Of a DNA stretch of 64,000 bases, positions 8,411 through 18,639 are shown one piece after another. Location of the stretch: NCBI RefSeq assembly GCF_025151385.1, contig NZ_CP102287.1, positions 2,294,001-2,358,000 on the forward strand. Reading direction: 5' to 3'. Under the pieces are notes generated by a model. The model worked only from the letters and a program-made list of their open reading frames with translations, was not told where the DNA came from and did not search any database. The position numbers and the translations under genes were made by a program. Every line of letters begins with the position of its first letter. Within the stretch, counting starts at the first letter, position 1. Source of the DNA: Hoylesella buccalis ATCC 35310. GTDB taxonomy: Bacteria; Bacteroidota; Bacteroidia; Bacteroidales; Bacteroidaceae.

Positions 8411-10243
8411 ATGAAAGAATTCATACAGGTTTTGCGACGCTTTGTAGCTCCCTACAAGCGTTATTTAGGGTTTTCCGTACTGTTCAACATCCTGTCTGCG
8501 GTATTGAACATTTTCTCTTTCGCAGCCCTCATCCCCATTCTTAACATCCTTTTCAATATTGGACAGGAGCGCATAACCACGCTGATGCCATGGCCTTCGT
8601 CGATGAATGAACTGCCCGACGTACTGAGCAACAACGCCAATTACTATGTACAGATGATGATTGACCATTACGGAGCCACCACCACCCTGCTGTTCATCGG
8701 CTTGTTTTTGGCCTTCATGACGTTTCTCAAGACAGGTTCTTACTTTCTTGCCTCTGCCAGTGTGATGCCCATCCGCACGGGTGTGGTGCGCGACATACGC
8801 AACCAATTGTACCAAAAGATTACGAGTCTGTCGCTTGGATTCTTCTCTGAGGAACGCAAAGGTGACATCATCGCCCGCATGAGTGGTGACGTTCAGGAGA
8901 TAGAAAACTCCATCATGGCCTCGCTGGACATGCTGTTCAAGAATCCCATCCTCGTCATTGCCTACTTCACCACGCTGCTCATCATCTCGTGGCAGCTCAC
9001 CCTGTTCACCATTCTCTTCGTTCCTCTCTTCGGCTGGTTCATGGGATTGGTTGGACGAAAGCTGAAACAAAACAGCGTGAAGGCGCAAAACCTGTGGAGC
9101 GACACCATGAGTCAGGTGGAAGAAACGTTAGGCGGACTGCGCATCATCAAGGCCTTCTCGGCCGAAGAAAAGATGAATGCGCGCTTTGACAAGATTAATT
9201 CCAACTACCGAGACAGTATCCTCAAGGTCACCATACGGCAGCAATTGGCCCACCCCATGAGCGAGTTTCTGGGTACGTTGATGATTGTCATCGTGTTATG
9301 GTTCGGTGGTACGCTGGTCTTGAACGAGCAAGTACTCAGCGGACCCACGTTTATTTATTACCTCGTGATGCTCTACAGCATCATCAACCCGTTGAAAGAA
9401 CTGTCAAAGGCGAGCTATGCCATCATGAAAGGACTGGCATCCATCGAGCGGGTAGACAAGATACTGAAGGCCGAAGTAGCCATTAAAGAGCCCGAAAAAC
9501 CGATTCACCTCAACAGCTTTGAACATCAAATCGAATTCCGCCATGTATCGTTCAGGTATGCGGAGCAATGGGTGTTGCGCGACATCAATCTGGTGATTCC
9601 CAAAGGAAAGACCGTAGCGTTGGTGGGACAGAGCGGCAGTGGCAAGTCTACCTTGGTCGACTTGATTCCGCGCTACTATGACGTGCAGGAAGGTGAGGTG
9701 CTCATCGACGGCATCAACGTGCGTGACTTGGGCGTACGCAGCTTGCGGCACCTCATCGGAAACGTCAACCAAGAAGCCATTTTGTTCAACGACACGTTCT
9801 TCAACAACATCACCTTCGGCGTTGATCACGCCACGCAAGAAGAGGTAGACCAGGCCGCTCGCATCGCCAACGCTTACGAATTCATTATGGAGTCAGAGGA
9901 AGGATTCGACACAAACATCGGAGATCGGGGCAGCAAGTTAAGCGGCGGACAGCGTCAGCGTATCTCCATTGCCCGCGCCATCCTCAAAAATCCACCCATC
10001 CTGATACTCGATGAGGCCACCAGTGCGCTCGACACCGAGAGCGAACGCTTGGTGCAAGATGCGCTGGAACGGCTCATGGACACCCGCACCACGGTGGCCA
10101 TCGCTCACCGCCTGTCCACCATCAAGCACGCTGACGAAATCTGTGTACTGCACGAAGGACGCATCGTGGAGCGAGGTACGCACGAAGAACTTATCGCCAA
10201 AGAGGGCTATTACAAAAAACTGCATGACATGCAAGAGGTTTAA
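8411..10243 (+). CDS. MsbA-like ABC exporter (fused membrane and ATPase domains)
   Basis: A half-transporter of 610 residues. The first ~330 form a type IV exporter membrane domain with six helices. The C-terminal ATPase has Walker A GQSGSGKSTLVD (~405), the signature LSGGQRQR (~510), Walker B ILILDEATSALD (~530) and the switch His in AIAHRLST. Proteins of this type flip lipid A-core or other lipids across the inner membrane. ATG 8411 begins MKEFIQVLRRF, the normal family start; an upstream in-frame ATG lies close to the promoter. The next gene starts four bases after the stop, so a lipid exporter and a phospho-group transferase share an operon, which supports an envelope lipid role. Confidence 0.88.
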   Translation: MKEFIQVLRRFVAPYKRYLGFSVLFNILSAVLNIFSFAALIPILNILFNIGQERITTLMPWPSSMNELPDVLSNNANYYVQMMIDHYGATTTLLFIGLFLAFMTFLKTGSYFLASASVMPIRTGVVRDIRNQLYQKITSLSLGFFSEERKGDIIARMSGDVQEIENSIMASLDMLFKNPILVIAYFTTLLIISWQLTLFTILFVPLFGWFMGLVGRKLKQNSVKAQNLWSDTMSQVEETLGGLRIIKAFSAEEKMNARFDKINSNYRDSILKVTIRQQLAHPMSEFLGTLMIVIVLWFGGTLVLNEQVLSGPTFIYYLVMLYSIINPLKELSKASYAIMKGLASIERVDKILKAEVAIKEPEKPIHLNSFEHQIEFRHVSFRYAEQWVLRDINLVIPKGKTVALVGQSGSGKSTLVDLIPRYYDVQEGEVLIDGINVRDLGVRSLRHLIGNVNQEAILFNDTFFNNITFGVDHATQEEVDQAARIANAYEFIMESEEGFDTNIGDRGSKLSGGQRQRISIARAILKNPPILILDEATSALDTESERLVQDALERLMDTRTTVAIAHRLSTIKHADEICVLHEGRIVERGTHEELIAKEGYYKKLHDMQEV

Positions 10244-10247
10244 CACA

Positions 10248-12224
10248 ATGATGAAACAAGCAAAAGCAACATTCCTACACACTTCTTTCGGGCCTTTCGG
10301 CGCCATGATTCTCAACCTGTTGATGGCATTCGTGGTATACTTCATTGCCCGCGTGGAATTCCTTTTCGAGAATTACAGCTATTTCTCCGGCAACCTGTCG
10401 GCATCCCATCTGACCGAATTGTTCTACGGTGGCTACATCTTCGACCGCTCCGCCATCGCCTACACCAATGCCCTGTACATCCTGCTGATGCTCTTTCCGC
10501 TGTGGATCAAGGAGCGCAGAGGCTATCATCTGATGTGCAAATGGGTGTTTGTGGTCATCAATGCGCTGACACTGATCATCAACTTGTGCGACTCGGTGTA
10601 CTTTCCTTACACCCTGCGGCGCACCACGACGAGCGTATTCAGCGAATTTCGTAACGAAAACAACCTCGCCGACGTGTTTTGGGGCGAGTTTGTGGGCCAC
10701 TGGTATCTCGTGCTGTTGGCCATCGTAGTCATCACCCTGCTGTGGAAACTCTACGTCATGCCCCGCACCGCACACACACATTACGCCACCGCCACACAGC
10801 GATGGAAGTTCGGTCTCATCCAGTTTGTGCTGCTGGCCTTGCTCACTCCTCTCATCATCGGTGCCTGCCGGGGCGGCCTGGCGTCGGGCATACGCCCCAT
10901 CACCGTCAACAATGCCAACCAATACGTGCGCCGTCCAACCGAGTGTGCGCTGGTGCTCAACACGCCGTTCTCATTGATCAGAACCATCGGGAAGAACGTT
11001 TTCGACGTTCCCACCTACTATCCCAACCTCGAGGCAGCCGCCAAAGTGTTCACGCCGATACACCATCCAAAGCCCACGCATGCGTTCCAAAAGAAGAACG
11101 TGGTGGTGCTGATCGTCGAAAGTTTTGGCCGCGAGTATATCGGATCTTTCAACCAACAGCTCGAAAACGGCCGATACAAGGGCTACACCCCATACGTTGA
11201 CCAGCTTATCAGCCAAAGTGCCACCTACAAATACTCGTTCTGCAACGGACGGAAGAGCATTGACGGCATGCCATCCGTGCTTTGTGGCATTCCTATGTTT
11301 AAAGAACCGTTCGTGCTCACCAACGCCTCGATGAACGATTACACCAGCATGGCCGGCCTGTTGGCGCGCGAGGGCTACCACACGGCGTTCTTCCACGGTG
11401 CCAACCGGGGCAGCATGGGATTTCTGGCCTTTGCCAACAAGGTGGGCTTCCAAGCGTACTATGGCCGACAAGACTATGCCGCCGACCACCGATTTGGCGG
11501 CGATGCCGACTTTGATGGGCACTGGGGTATCTGGGATGAGCCTTTCCTGCAATACTGGTGTACGAAAATTGGCGAGATGAAAGAACCCTTCATGACGGCC
11601 TGTTTCACCGTGTCGAGCCACACGCCCTACGTCATTCCGGAAAAATACAAGGACGTGTATCCCGAAGAGGGGCTGCCCATCCACAAGTGCATACGCTATA
11701 CCGACATGGCCATCGGCAAGTTTTTCGAAGCGGCCAAGCAGCAACCGTGGTACAAGAACACCCTCTTTGTGCTGACCAGCGACCACACCAACCTGAGCGA
11801 CCATGCGCAGTATCAGACCGACATCGGCGGATTTTCGGCACCGCTCATCATCTTTGATCCCAGCGGAGAGGTGCCCGTGGGCATGCACGACGGCATCGCA
11901 CAGCAGATAGACATCCTGCCCACCGTGCTGAGTCTGTTGGGCTACGACAAGCCGTTCTTGTCGTTCGGCTGCGACCTGATGACCACTCCCGCATCGGAAA
12001 CCTACGCCGTAAACTACCTCAACGGCATCTATCAGTATTGCAAGTATGGCTATGTGTTGCAGTTCGACGGTCAACAAACGCGCGGCATTTATGCCTTGGA
12101 CGACCTGCTGATGCGCCACAACCTGAAAGGGAAGGTGAAGGAACAGCACAAGATGGAGCAAGAACTGAAAGCCATCATCCAACAATATATGTACAGGATG
12201 GAGAACGACCAGCTGATGCCCTGA
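10248..12224 (+). CDS. LTA-synthase-like membrane transferase (sulfatase fold), paralogue 2
   Basis: A protein of 658 residues: about five membrane helices within ~200 residues, then a periplasmic sulfatase-fold domain. Key elements are VVVLIVESFG (metal Glu near 291), GRKSIDGMPS with Ser337 at the nucleophile position that is usually Thr, and LTSDHTN with a metal-binding Asp-His pair. A phosphoglycerol or phosphoethanolamine transferase acting on envelope material is likely. The frame is open upstream inside the ABC gene, but ATG 10248 follows that stop by four bases. The protein is only distantly similar to paralogue 1, from which it also differs in the presumed nucleophile. The stop is followed by 700 non-coding bases. 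Confidence 0.84.
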   Translation: MMKQAKATFLHTSFGPFGAMILNLLMAFVVYFIARVEFLFENYSYFSGNLSASHLTELFYGGYIFDRSAIAYTNALYILLMLFPLWIKERRGYHLMCKWVFVVINALTLIINLCDSVYFPYTLRRTTTSVFSEFRNENNLADVFWGEFVGHWYLVLLAIVVITLLWKLYVMPRTAHTHYATATQRWKFGLIQFVLLALLTPLIIGACRGGLASGIRPITVNNANQYVRRPTECALVLNTPFSLIRTIGKNVFDVPTYYPNLEAAAKVFTPIHHPKPTHAFQKKNVVVLIVESFGREYIGSFNQQLENGRYKGYTPYVDQLISQSATYKYSFCNGRKSIDGMPSVLCGIPMFKEPFVLTNASMNDYTSMAGLLAREGYHTAFFHGANRGSMGFLAFANKVGFQAYYGRQDYAADHRFGGDADFDGHWGIWDEPFLQYWCTKIGEMKEPFMTACFTVSSHTPYVIPEKYKDVYPEEGLPIHKCIRYTDMAIGKFFEAAKQQPWYKNTLFVLTSDHTNLSDHAQYQTDIGGFSAPLIIFDPSGEVPVGMHDGIAQQIDILPTVLSLLGYDKPFLSFGCDLMTTPASETYAVNYLNGIYQYCKYGYVLQFDGQQTRGIYALDDLLMRHNLKGKVKEQHKMEQELKAIIQQYMYRMENDQLMP

Positions 12225-12930
12225 CCCTCGCAGGCGCACGGCCGGCAGTTTAACGGGGCAGGTCATCGCATCTGCCCGCCTTGACCGTTCTTTACGAGCT
12301 TCACAAAACACATGCGCATTTGACCGAACGAGCGCATTTGCACGCCAAAATTTGTTTAATTTTTTATCCAAAAAACAGCCTTAAAACAGCCCTTCCCTAT
12401 TTTCATTCTGGAAAAAATCAATAGGCTTGGAGGATGCATACAAGCAGTTATTGCGGCAAGAAAAATCGATTTTCACCCTCAAATCTTTGTTTTTACACCA
12501 TTAACAGCATCATTTTGACCGTTAATCTGTATGGTCTAAGCAGGCAAAAGCATGCATATTTCACCCTAATAGCAATGCTTTTAGCGTAAAAACGCATGAA
12601 AGATGGACACATGCTATCACCACGCTAACGTAATGCGTTAATAATCAACCAAATAAGAATACGGCCCATTTTGGGCGAATTTGCACCAACAACCAAAGTT
12701 GTTTTGAAATAAGCGAAATATAAAGCGGTGCGTTGTCAAGAAAATTCATCATCATGGACTGCCTTTTCCCTCATGGCGCAGTGGCTGTTGATTACATTAG
12801 AATTAACGAACTATTGCAGGGAATTAGCTGAAATTCCCTAAATAGTTGCCATCTTATTCAAAAAGTCTTTTGCTAATAATGATTTATCACGATAAAATAG
12901 TATATTTATGCCATAAATAAAAATGTAACA
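12225..12930. other. 706-base gene-free gap
   Basis: No credible gene on either strand. It is AT-rich and carries a short dispersed repeat (12706-12749). No clean terminator hairpin or TAnnTTTG box was seen before the nuclease gene. The size and composition hint at a decayed region or insertion hot spot. Confidence 0.5.
12706..12749 (+). repeat. Short dispersed repeat, copy 1
   Basis: The block starts GAAATAAGCGAAA and ends TCAAGAAAATTCAT. A second copy at 21642-21688 starts with the same 13 bases, continues through AGCGGT and ends TCAAGAACATTCAT. About 85 percent of positions agree by eye, and both copies are intergenic in the same orientation. Confidence 0.6.
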
Positions 12931-14082
12931 ATGGCAAAGAAAAATATAGACTTATCTATAGTCCTCCATGACGACAGTGACTATAAGAACTGGCTTGTAG
13001 AACTCAAAGAACGTTTCTACAGCCATCGCTTCAAAGCGTCATGTGCCACCAATGGCTACTTGTTGGACTTCTATTGGAAGTTAGGACGAGACATCGAAGC
13101 CAAGCAATATACCAATACTTATGGCTCAGGGTTCTACAAGAATCTTAGTCAGGACTTGAAGAATGAAATGCCTGGTACAAAGGGATTCTCACCAACCAAC
13201 TTGAAATACATGAGCTACTTCTACAAGCTCTATGCTCCATTGGTTGCAAATCGTCCGCAAGTTGCTGGCGATTTTGTGAAAGATACATATAATGCGGATA
13301 TTCAGCGAGTTTCAGACTACAAACGAAAACGTCAACAACCTGTTGACGATTTCAGTTTGTTGTTTCTGATTCCTTGGGGACATCATTGCCGTATCTTAGA
13401 AAAATGCAGGGACGACATGGATAAAGCTATATTCTTTATAAGAAAGACTTGGGAGAACAATTGGGGACGTGACACACTTCTCAACTGGCTTGATACTGAC
13501 TTGTATGAGCGTGACGGCAAGGCTATCACCAACTTTCAATCTACGCTTCCTGCTGTACAAAGCGACTTGGCGCAACAGATAACCAAAGACCCTTATCAAT
13601 TAGACTTCCTTCACCTAAGGGAGAAATATGACGAGCGAGACATTGAGGATGAATTGGTGAACAACGTTACTCGTTTCCTTTTGGAACTTGGAAAGGGATT
13701 CTCCTATATGGGCAGACAGTTTCGTTTAGAGGTAGGACAACAGGAGTTCTTCCCCGACCTGCTGTTTTACAATGCCCACCTCCATGCGTATGTCGTCATA
13801 GAGCTAAAAGCCCAATCGTTCCATCCATCATTCTTGGGGCAGTTGAGTTTCTATGTCTCAGCCATCAACCATCAGTTCAAGACCGACGTCGACAACCCTA
13901 CCATCGGTTTACTCATCTGCAAGGACAAAGATAATGTGGTGGCAAAATACGCCTTGGAATCATACAAGGAACCAATGGGAATATCAGAATATCAGTTGTC
14001 CAAACTCTTCCCAAAAGACTTCAAGTCTTCCATGCCGACTATTGAGGAATTGGAAATGGGTTTGAAAAGGAATAGAAAGTAA
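12931..14082 (+). CDS. YhcG-type PD-(D/E)XK nuclease domain protein
   Basis: A protein of 383 residues. Residues ~15-160 resemble the DUF1016 N-terminal region (YWKLGRDIEAKQ, GFSPTNLKYMSYFYKLY); the C-terminal part holds a nuclease core with FFPDLLFY (Asp near 277) and VIELKAQ (Glu and Lys near 291-293), the signature of PD-(D/E)XK enzymes. Family members are found alone or beside restriction genes, and their role is unsettled. Here there is no methyltransferase or restriction partner: it stands alone between two gene-poor gaps. ATG 12931 follows an AT-rich leader. Its isolation and AT-rich upstream region suggest acquisition by transfer (inference). Confidence 0.85.
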   Translation: MAKKNIDLSIVLHDDSDYKNWLVELKERFYSHRFKASCATNGYLLDFYWKLGRDIEAKQYTNTYGSGFYKNLSQDLKNEMPGTKGFSPTNLKYMSYFYKLYAPLVANRPQVAGDFVKDTYNADIQRVSDYKRKRQQPVDDFSLLFLIPWGHHCRILEKCRDDMDKAIFFIRKTWENNWGRDTLLNWLDTDLYERDGKAITNFQSTLPAVQSDLAQQITKDPYQLDFLHLREKYDERDIEDELVNNVTRFLLELGKGFSYMGRQFRLEVGQQEFFPDLLFYNAHLHAYVVIELKAQSFHPSFLGQLSFYVSAINHQFKTDVDNPTIGLLICKDKDNVVAKYALESYKEPMGISEYQLSKLFPKDFKSSMPTIEELEMGLKRNRK

Positions 14083-14227
14083 ATTAATGATTATGTTAAG
14101 GAAAACAACTATCTTCTGATAAACTTAGGAGTTGGGCTCCTTACTGTATATTTAATCTTGGTTAATATTGGTAGAATTGTCGGTTGCCCGCCAAGACGGC
14201 TGACATTCTAAAAATGACTCAATTATT

Positions 14228-14257
14228 TTGCCTACCAACCGTTTTTTGATAACTTTG
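14228..14257 (+). promoter_or_regulatory. Bacteroidota-type promoter of mutS
   Basis: TTG at 14228-14230, 19 bases, then TAACTTTG at 14250-14257. The expected start is near 14264, only about 18 bases before the mutS ATG. Confidence 0.7.
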
Positions 14258-14281
14258 TAAATTCAATAGAAATATTCCCCT

Positions 14282-16945
14282 ATGGCACAGAAAGATAAAG
14301 GTCTTACACCAATGATGAAGCAGTTTTTCAGCATGAAGCGGCAGCATCCCGATGCGCTGTTGCTCTTTCGGTGTGGCGACTTTTATGAGACGTATGGCGA
14401 TGATGCCATTGAGGGTTCGCGCATCTTGGGTATCACGCTCACGAAAAGAAACAATGGAGGCAATAGTGGCGAAACGGCTATGGCTGGTTTTCCGCACCAC
14501 GCTCTTGATACATATCTGCCCAAACTGATTAGAGCTGGCAAGCGTGTGGCTATTTGCGACCAGCTGGAAGACCCGAAGAAAAAGCGAGAGGAACTGAAGG
14601 GCAAGAAGGGACTTTCCGCCACCGACAAGATGGTGAAGCGGGGTATTACCGAGTTGGTGACACCGGGTGTGGCGATGGGGGATAACGTGTTGAACTACAA
14701 GGAAAACAACTTCTTGGCAGCGGTGCATTTTGGTAAGGCGGCTTGTGGCGTGAGTTTTTTGGACATTTCGACGGGCGAATTTCTCACAGGTGAGGGTACT
14801 TATGATTATGTGGAGAAATTATTGGGCAGTTTTGCGCCCAAGGAGGTGTTGTACGACCGCAACAACAAGCGCGATTTTGATACCCATTTTGGCACCAAAT
14901 ACTGTGTTTTTGAATTGGAAGACTGGGTGTTTACCGAGCAGAGCGCACGCCAGCGACTGCTGAAACACTTTGGCACCAAGTCGCTGAAAGGCTTTGGTGT
15001 AGAGCAAATGAAAAGCGGTATCGTGGCTTCGGGTGCCATTTTGCAGTATTTGGAGATTACCCAGCATACCAATATCGGGCACATCACGTCGCTTGCCCGC
15101 ATCGAAGAAGAACGCTATGTGCGGTTGGACAAGTTTACCATTCATTCGCTCGAGCTGATTGACACCATGCAAGAGGGAGGACGGTCGTTGCTGAATATCA
15201 TCGATAAGACCAACACACCCATGGGAGGACGTATGCTTCGCCGCTGGATGGTGTTTCCGTTGAAGGACGTAACGCCCATTCAACAACGCTTGGATGTGGT
15301 GGATTATTTCTTCAAAGACCCCGATTTCCGACAGTTGGTGAGTGAGCAGTTTCAGCGCATTGGCGACCTTGAGCGCATTATCTCAAAGGTGGCTGTGGGC
15401 AGAGTGTCGCCCCGAGAGGTGGTACAGCTGAAGAATGCGTTGCAAGCCCTGCAACCCGTGAAGGCTGCCTGCATGAAAGCGTCGAACGAGAGCTTGCGGA
15501 GAATTGGCGAACAGTTGCAGCTTTGTGAGACGATTCGCGACCGCATTGAACACGAGATACAACCCGATCCGCCCCTGTTGGTGAACAAGGGTGGGGTGAT
15601 AGCCGATGGCTATGATACCGAACTCGACGAGCTGCGAGAAATATCGCGCAATGGTAAGGATTATCTGATACAGATACAGGAGCGTGAGGTAGAGCAAACG
15701 GGCATCGCATCGCTGAAGGTGGGATACAACAACGTGTTTGGGTATTACCTCGAGGTGCGCAACATGTATAAGGATAAAGTGCCGGAGAACTGGGTTCGCA
15801 AACAAACATTGGCACAGGCAGAACGCTACATTACCGAGGAACTGAAGGCTTATGAGGAGAAAATATTGGGGGCGGACGAGCGCATCATGATGTTGGAAGA
15901 CAAGCTGTTTCGTGAACTCATCGTCGACATGCAGCCGTACATTCCGCAGATACAGCTTGATGCCAACCTGATAGCCCATTTGGATTGTCTGCTTGGCTTT
16001 GCGCAGGTGGCGGAGGAAAACCAGTATGTGCGTCCGCAAATAGACGCCACCGACGTACTTGACATCAAGCAAGGTCGTCACCCAGTCATTGAGATGCAGC
16101 TGCCCTTAGGCGAGACATATGTGCCTAACGACATCTACTTGGATACGGAGAAGCAGCAGGTCATGATGATTACAGGACCCAATATGGCTGGAAAGTCGGC
16201 GCTGTTGCGCCAAACGGCGTTGATTGTACTATTGGCGCAGATAGGATGTTTCGTACCTGCGGAGCGTGCGAAGATAGGTTTGGTGGATAAGATTTTCACG
16301 CGCGTGGGGGCTTCTGACAATATTTCCTTAGGTGAATCAACCTTCATGGTGGAGATGACAGAGGCGGCAAATATCCTGAACAACGTGACCAACAGGTCGC
16401 TGGTGCTCTTCGATGAGTTGGGGAGAGGAACGTCAACCTATGATGGTATCTCCATTGCTTGGGCGATTGTGGAGTACTTGCACGAGCAACCGCGGGCACG
16501 GGCGCGCACGCTTTTTGCCACACACTACCATGAATTGAACGAAATGGAGAAACATTTCCCGAGGATTCACAATTACAACGTGAGTGTGAAAGAGGCAGAT
16601 GGCAAGGTGATTTTTATGCGTAAGTTGGAACGTGGCGGCTCAGAACACAGCTTTGGTATTCATGTGGCAGAGATTGCGGGCATGCCCCGAAGCATCGTTA
16701 AACGCTCTAATGTAATCTTAAAACAGCTGGAAGCCGATAACAGCGAGGTGGGTTCGGTGGGCAAACCCAGCGTGAAACGCTTGGAAGAGAGCAGGGAAGG
16801 CATGCAGTTGAGCTTCTTTCAGCTGGACGACCCCGTGCTGTGTCAGGTGCGCGACGAAATACTCGGCCTTGACATCAACAACCTTACGCCCATGGAGGCA
16901 TTGAACAAACTCAACGAAATCAAGAAAATCATTGGGGCAGAATAA
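14282..16945 (+). CDS. mutS: DNA mismatch repair protein MutS
   Basis: A full-length MutS of 887 residues. The mismatch-reading wedge [10 protein letters not shown] places Phe34 and Glu36 at the lesion-contact positions. Connector, core and clamp domains follow, then the C-terminal ATPase with Walker [13 protein letters not shown] (~630), the segment [11 protein letters not shown] and Walker [17 protein letters not shown]. The protein recognises mismatches and small loops and recruits MutL; no mutL is in the window. The ATG is fixed by the family start [15 protein letters not shown]. The fucosidase gene begins only 19 bases after the stop, so it may be partly expressed from the mutS promoter. 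Confidence 0.97.
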   Translation: MAQKDKGLTPMMKQFFSMKRQHPDALLLFRCGDFYETYGDDAIEGSRILGITLTKRNNGGNSGETAMAGFPHHALDTYLPKLIRAGKRVAICDQLEDPKKKREELKGKKGLSATDKMVKRGITELVTPGVAMGDNVLNYKENNFLAAVHFGKAACGVSFLDISTGEFLTGEGTYDYVEKLLGSFAPKEVLYDRNNKRDFDTHFGTKYCVFELEDWVFTEQSARQRLLKHFGTKSLKGFGVEQMKSGIVASGAILQYLEITQHTNIGHITSLARIEEERYVRLDKFTIHSLELIDTMQEGGRSLLNIIDKTNTPMGGRMLRRWMVFPLKDVTPIQQRLDVVDYFFKDPDFRQLVSEQFQRIGDLERIISKVAVGRVSPREVVQLKNALQALQPVKAACMKASNESLRRIGEQLQLCETIRDRIEHEIQPDPPLLVNKGGVIADGYDTELDELREISRNGKDYLIQIQEREVEQTGIASLKVGYNNVFGYYLEVRNMYKDKVPENWVRKQTLAQAERYITEELKAYEEKILGADERIMMLEDKLFRELIVDMQPYIPQIQLDANLIAHLDCLLGFAQVAEENQYVRPQIDATDVLDIKQGRHPVIEMQLPLGETYVPNDIYLDTEKQQVMMITGPNMAGKSALLRQTALIVLLAQIGCFVPAERAKIGLVDKIFTRVGASDNISLGESTFMVEMTEAANILNNVTNRSLVLFDELGRGTSTYDGISIAWAIVEYLHEQPRARARTLFATHYHELNEMEKHFPRIHNYNVSVKEADGKVIFMRKLERGGSEHSFGIHVAEIAGMPRSIVKRSNVILKQLEADNSEVGSVGKPSVKRLEESREGMQLSFFQLDDPVLCQVRDEILGLDINNLTPMEALNKLNEIKKIIGAE

Positions 16946-16964
16946 CCAGGTGAAATTCTAATAT

Positions 16965-18287
16965 ATGAATCAATTATTTTCCTTGGCACTGGCTTTGTGC
17001 TTGTCAGTGTCAGCTTTTGCACAATCGGTAGCTACGACAAAGAAAGCTCATGATTATCAACCTACGGCAGAGAATATGGCTTCGCGCCAAGCGTTTCAAG
17101 ACGCTAAGTTTGGTATTTTCCTGCATTGGGGCTTGTATAGCATGTTGGCAACGGGCGAGTGGACCATGACTAACAAGAATTTGAACTACAAAGAGTATGC
17201 TAAACTGGCAGGAGGTTTTTATCCTTCTCGGTTCAATGCAGCTGCTTGGGTATCGGCTATTAAGGCATCGGGGGCGAAGTATATTTGCTTTACTACCCGT
17301 CATCATGAGGGATTCTCTATGTTCAAGACTCGGTATTCTGACTATAATATCGTGGATGCAACCCCTTTCAAGCGTGACATCTTGAAGGAGTTGGCAGACG
17401 AATGTCACAAACAAGGCATCCGACTGCATCTGTATTATTCGCATATCGACTGGTACAGAGAGGATGCAGTGTGGGGAAGAACAGGACGAGGAACAGGGCG
17501 TCCCAACCCTCAAGGCAATTGGCAGCGTTATTATGCGTTTATGAACAACCAACTTACTGAACTATTAACCAACTATGGAAAGATTGGTGCGATATGGTTT
17601 GACGGTTGGTGGGACCAGCAACCCGATTTCGATTGGCAACTGGAAGGGCAATATCAGCTCATTCATCGCTTGCAACCTGCGTGCTTGGTGGGTAACAATC
17701 ATCACACCACTCCTTTCCAAGGCGAGGACATCCAGATATTCGAACGGGATTTACCTGGTGAGAACAATGCTGGTTTGTCGGGGCAAGACATCAGTAGGTT
17801 GCCGTTGGAAACGTGCGAGACCATGAATGGTATGTGGGGATATAAGATTACCGACCAGGACTATAAGTCGGACACTACCTTGATACGTTACATCGTCAAG
17901 GCAGCTGGCATGAGCGCTAACCTATTGATGAACATTGGGCCACAGCCCGATGGTGAACTCCCTGCCGTTGCTTTGGAACGCTTGCAGAAGGTGGGACAGT
18001 GGATGAAAGTGTATGGAGAAACGATATATGGCACTCGAGGGGGCATGGTGAAGCCTCACGATTGGGGTGTTACCACGCAGAAAGGCAATCGTCTTTTTGT
18101 GCATATCCTAAATCTGCACGACCGTAGTTTGCTTTTGTCTATCGGCAAACAGCGCATTAAAAAAGCCTTTGTCTATGACACTAAACAGCCAGTAAAGGTG
18201 GAAAGATGTCAGACAGGTGTGGTGCTTACCTTGCCAACAGCATTGCCGAAGGATTGCATTGATAAGATTATAGAGGTACAATTTTAA
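16965..18287 (+). CDS. Alpha-L-fucosidase, GH29
   Basis: A protein of 440 residues with a signal peptide ending near SVSAFAQ. The GH29 barrel is recognised by FGIFLHWGLYSMLATGEW, the HHEGFSMF segment, IWFDGWWDQQ (catalytic nucleophile Asp) and a later Glu in IFERDLPG that may be the acid/base. The length and motifs suit GH29 subfamily B, which prefers branched 1,3- or 1,4-linked fucose (inference). The enzyme would act in the periplasm or on the cell surface. It sits directly behind mutS and upstream of the SusCD cluster on the same strand, so it may serve the same glycan pathway. Confidence 0.9.
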   Translation: MNQLFSLALALCLSVSAFAQSVATTKKAHDYQPTAENMASRQAFQDAKFGIFLHWGLYSMLATGEWTMTNKNLNYKEYAKLAGGFYPSRFNAAAWVSAIKASGAKYICFTTRHHEGFSMFKTRYSDYNIVDATPFKRDILKELADECHKQGIRLHLYYSHIDWYREDAVWGRTGRGTGRPNPQGNWQRYYAFMNNQLTELLTNYGKIGAIWFDGWWDQQPDFDWQLEGQYQLIHRLQPACLVGNNHHTTPFQGEDIQIFERDLPGENNAGLSGQDISRLPLETCETMNGMWGYKITDQDYKSDTTLIRYIVKAAGMSANLLMNIGPQPDGELPAVALERLQKVGQWMKVYGETIYGTRGGMVKPHDWGVTTQKGNRLFVHILNLHDRSLLLSIGKQRIKKAFVYDTKQPVKVERCQTGVVLTLPTALPKDCIDKIIEVQF

Positions 18288-18548
18288 GCAAGTTGAGGTT
18301 GAGTCGCTACTGAACTTGTAGCGCATTTTCCTTGATTCATTCTTTCACAGGAGCGGTTCTTCCATAAGTTTCCTGTGCAGAAATATTGTAGGAGGGTGTG
18401 TCACAATTTTTCTTTATGGTACACTCTCATTTTAAATTTCCCGTTTTTTATTCTCATTGGTTATATATCGTGATTTTTATTTAAATGTGCAACATGAATT
18501 TTCTACGCAGCATGTTGATAACACAAAAAGAGATTGCTGGGTAAAAAT
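18288..18548. other. Gene-free intergenic stretch
   Basis: No coding potential, RNA gene or clear terminator for the fucosidase was found. The region is AT-rich and runs up to the hairpin at 18551. Confidence 0.5.
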
Positions 18549-18550
18549 GA

Positions 18551-18593
18551 AAGTAGGAGGTAAACGCTGATGATTAACGTTTACCTCCTACTT
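18551..18593 (-). terminator. Terminator-like 16-bp hairpin, similar to group II intron 3' hairpin
   Basis: The arms, starting AAGTAGGAGGTAAACG, pair perfectly over 16 bp around an 11-base loop. Read on the minus strand the stem is followed by TTCATTTTT, so it can end the minus-strand operon of the 770-residue and 58-residue proteins. It aligns with the hairpin at 48123-48170, with paired compensating changes in the stem. Confidence 0.6.
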
Positions 18594-18639
18594 GATGGAT
18601 GTGTGTGGATTTACCTTCTGTCAGGCACCACGCACGTAT

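Noticed and set aside
10971..12371. 466-codon minus-strand open frame
   Set aside because: It is the complement of the strong LTA-synthase-like gene, has no recognisable domain and arises from biased codon use on the other strand.
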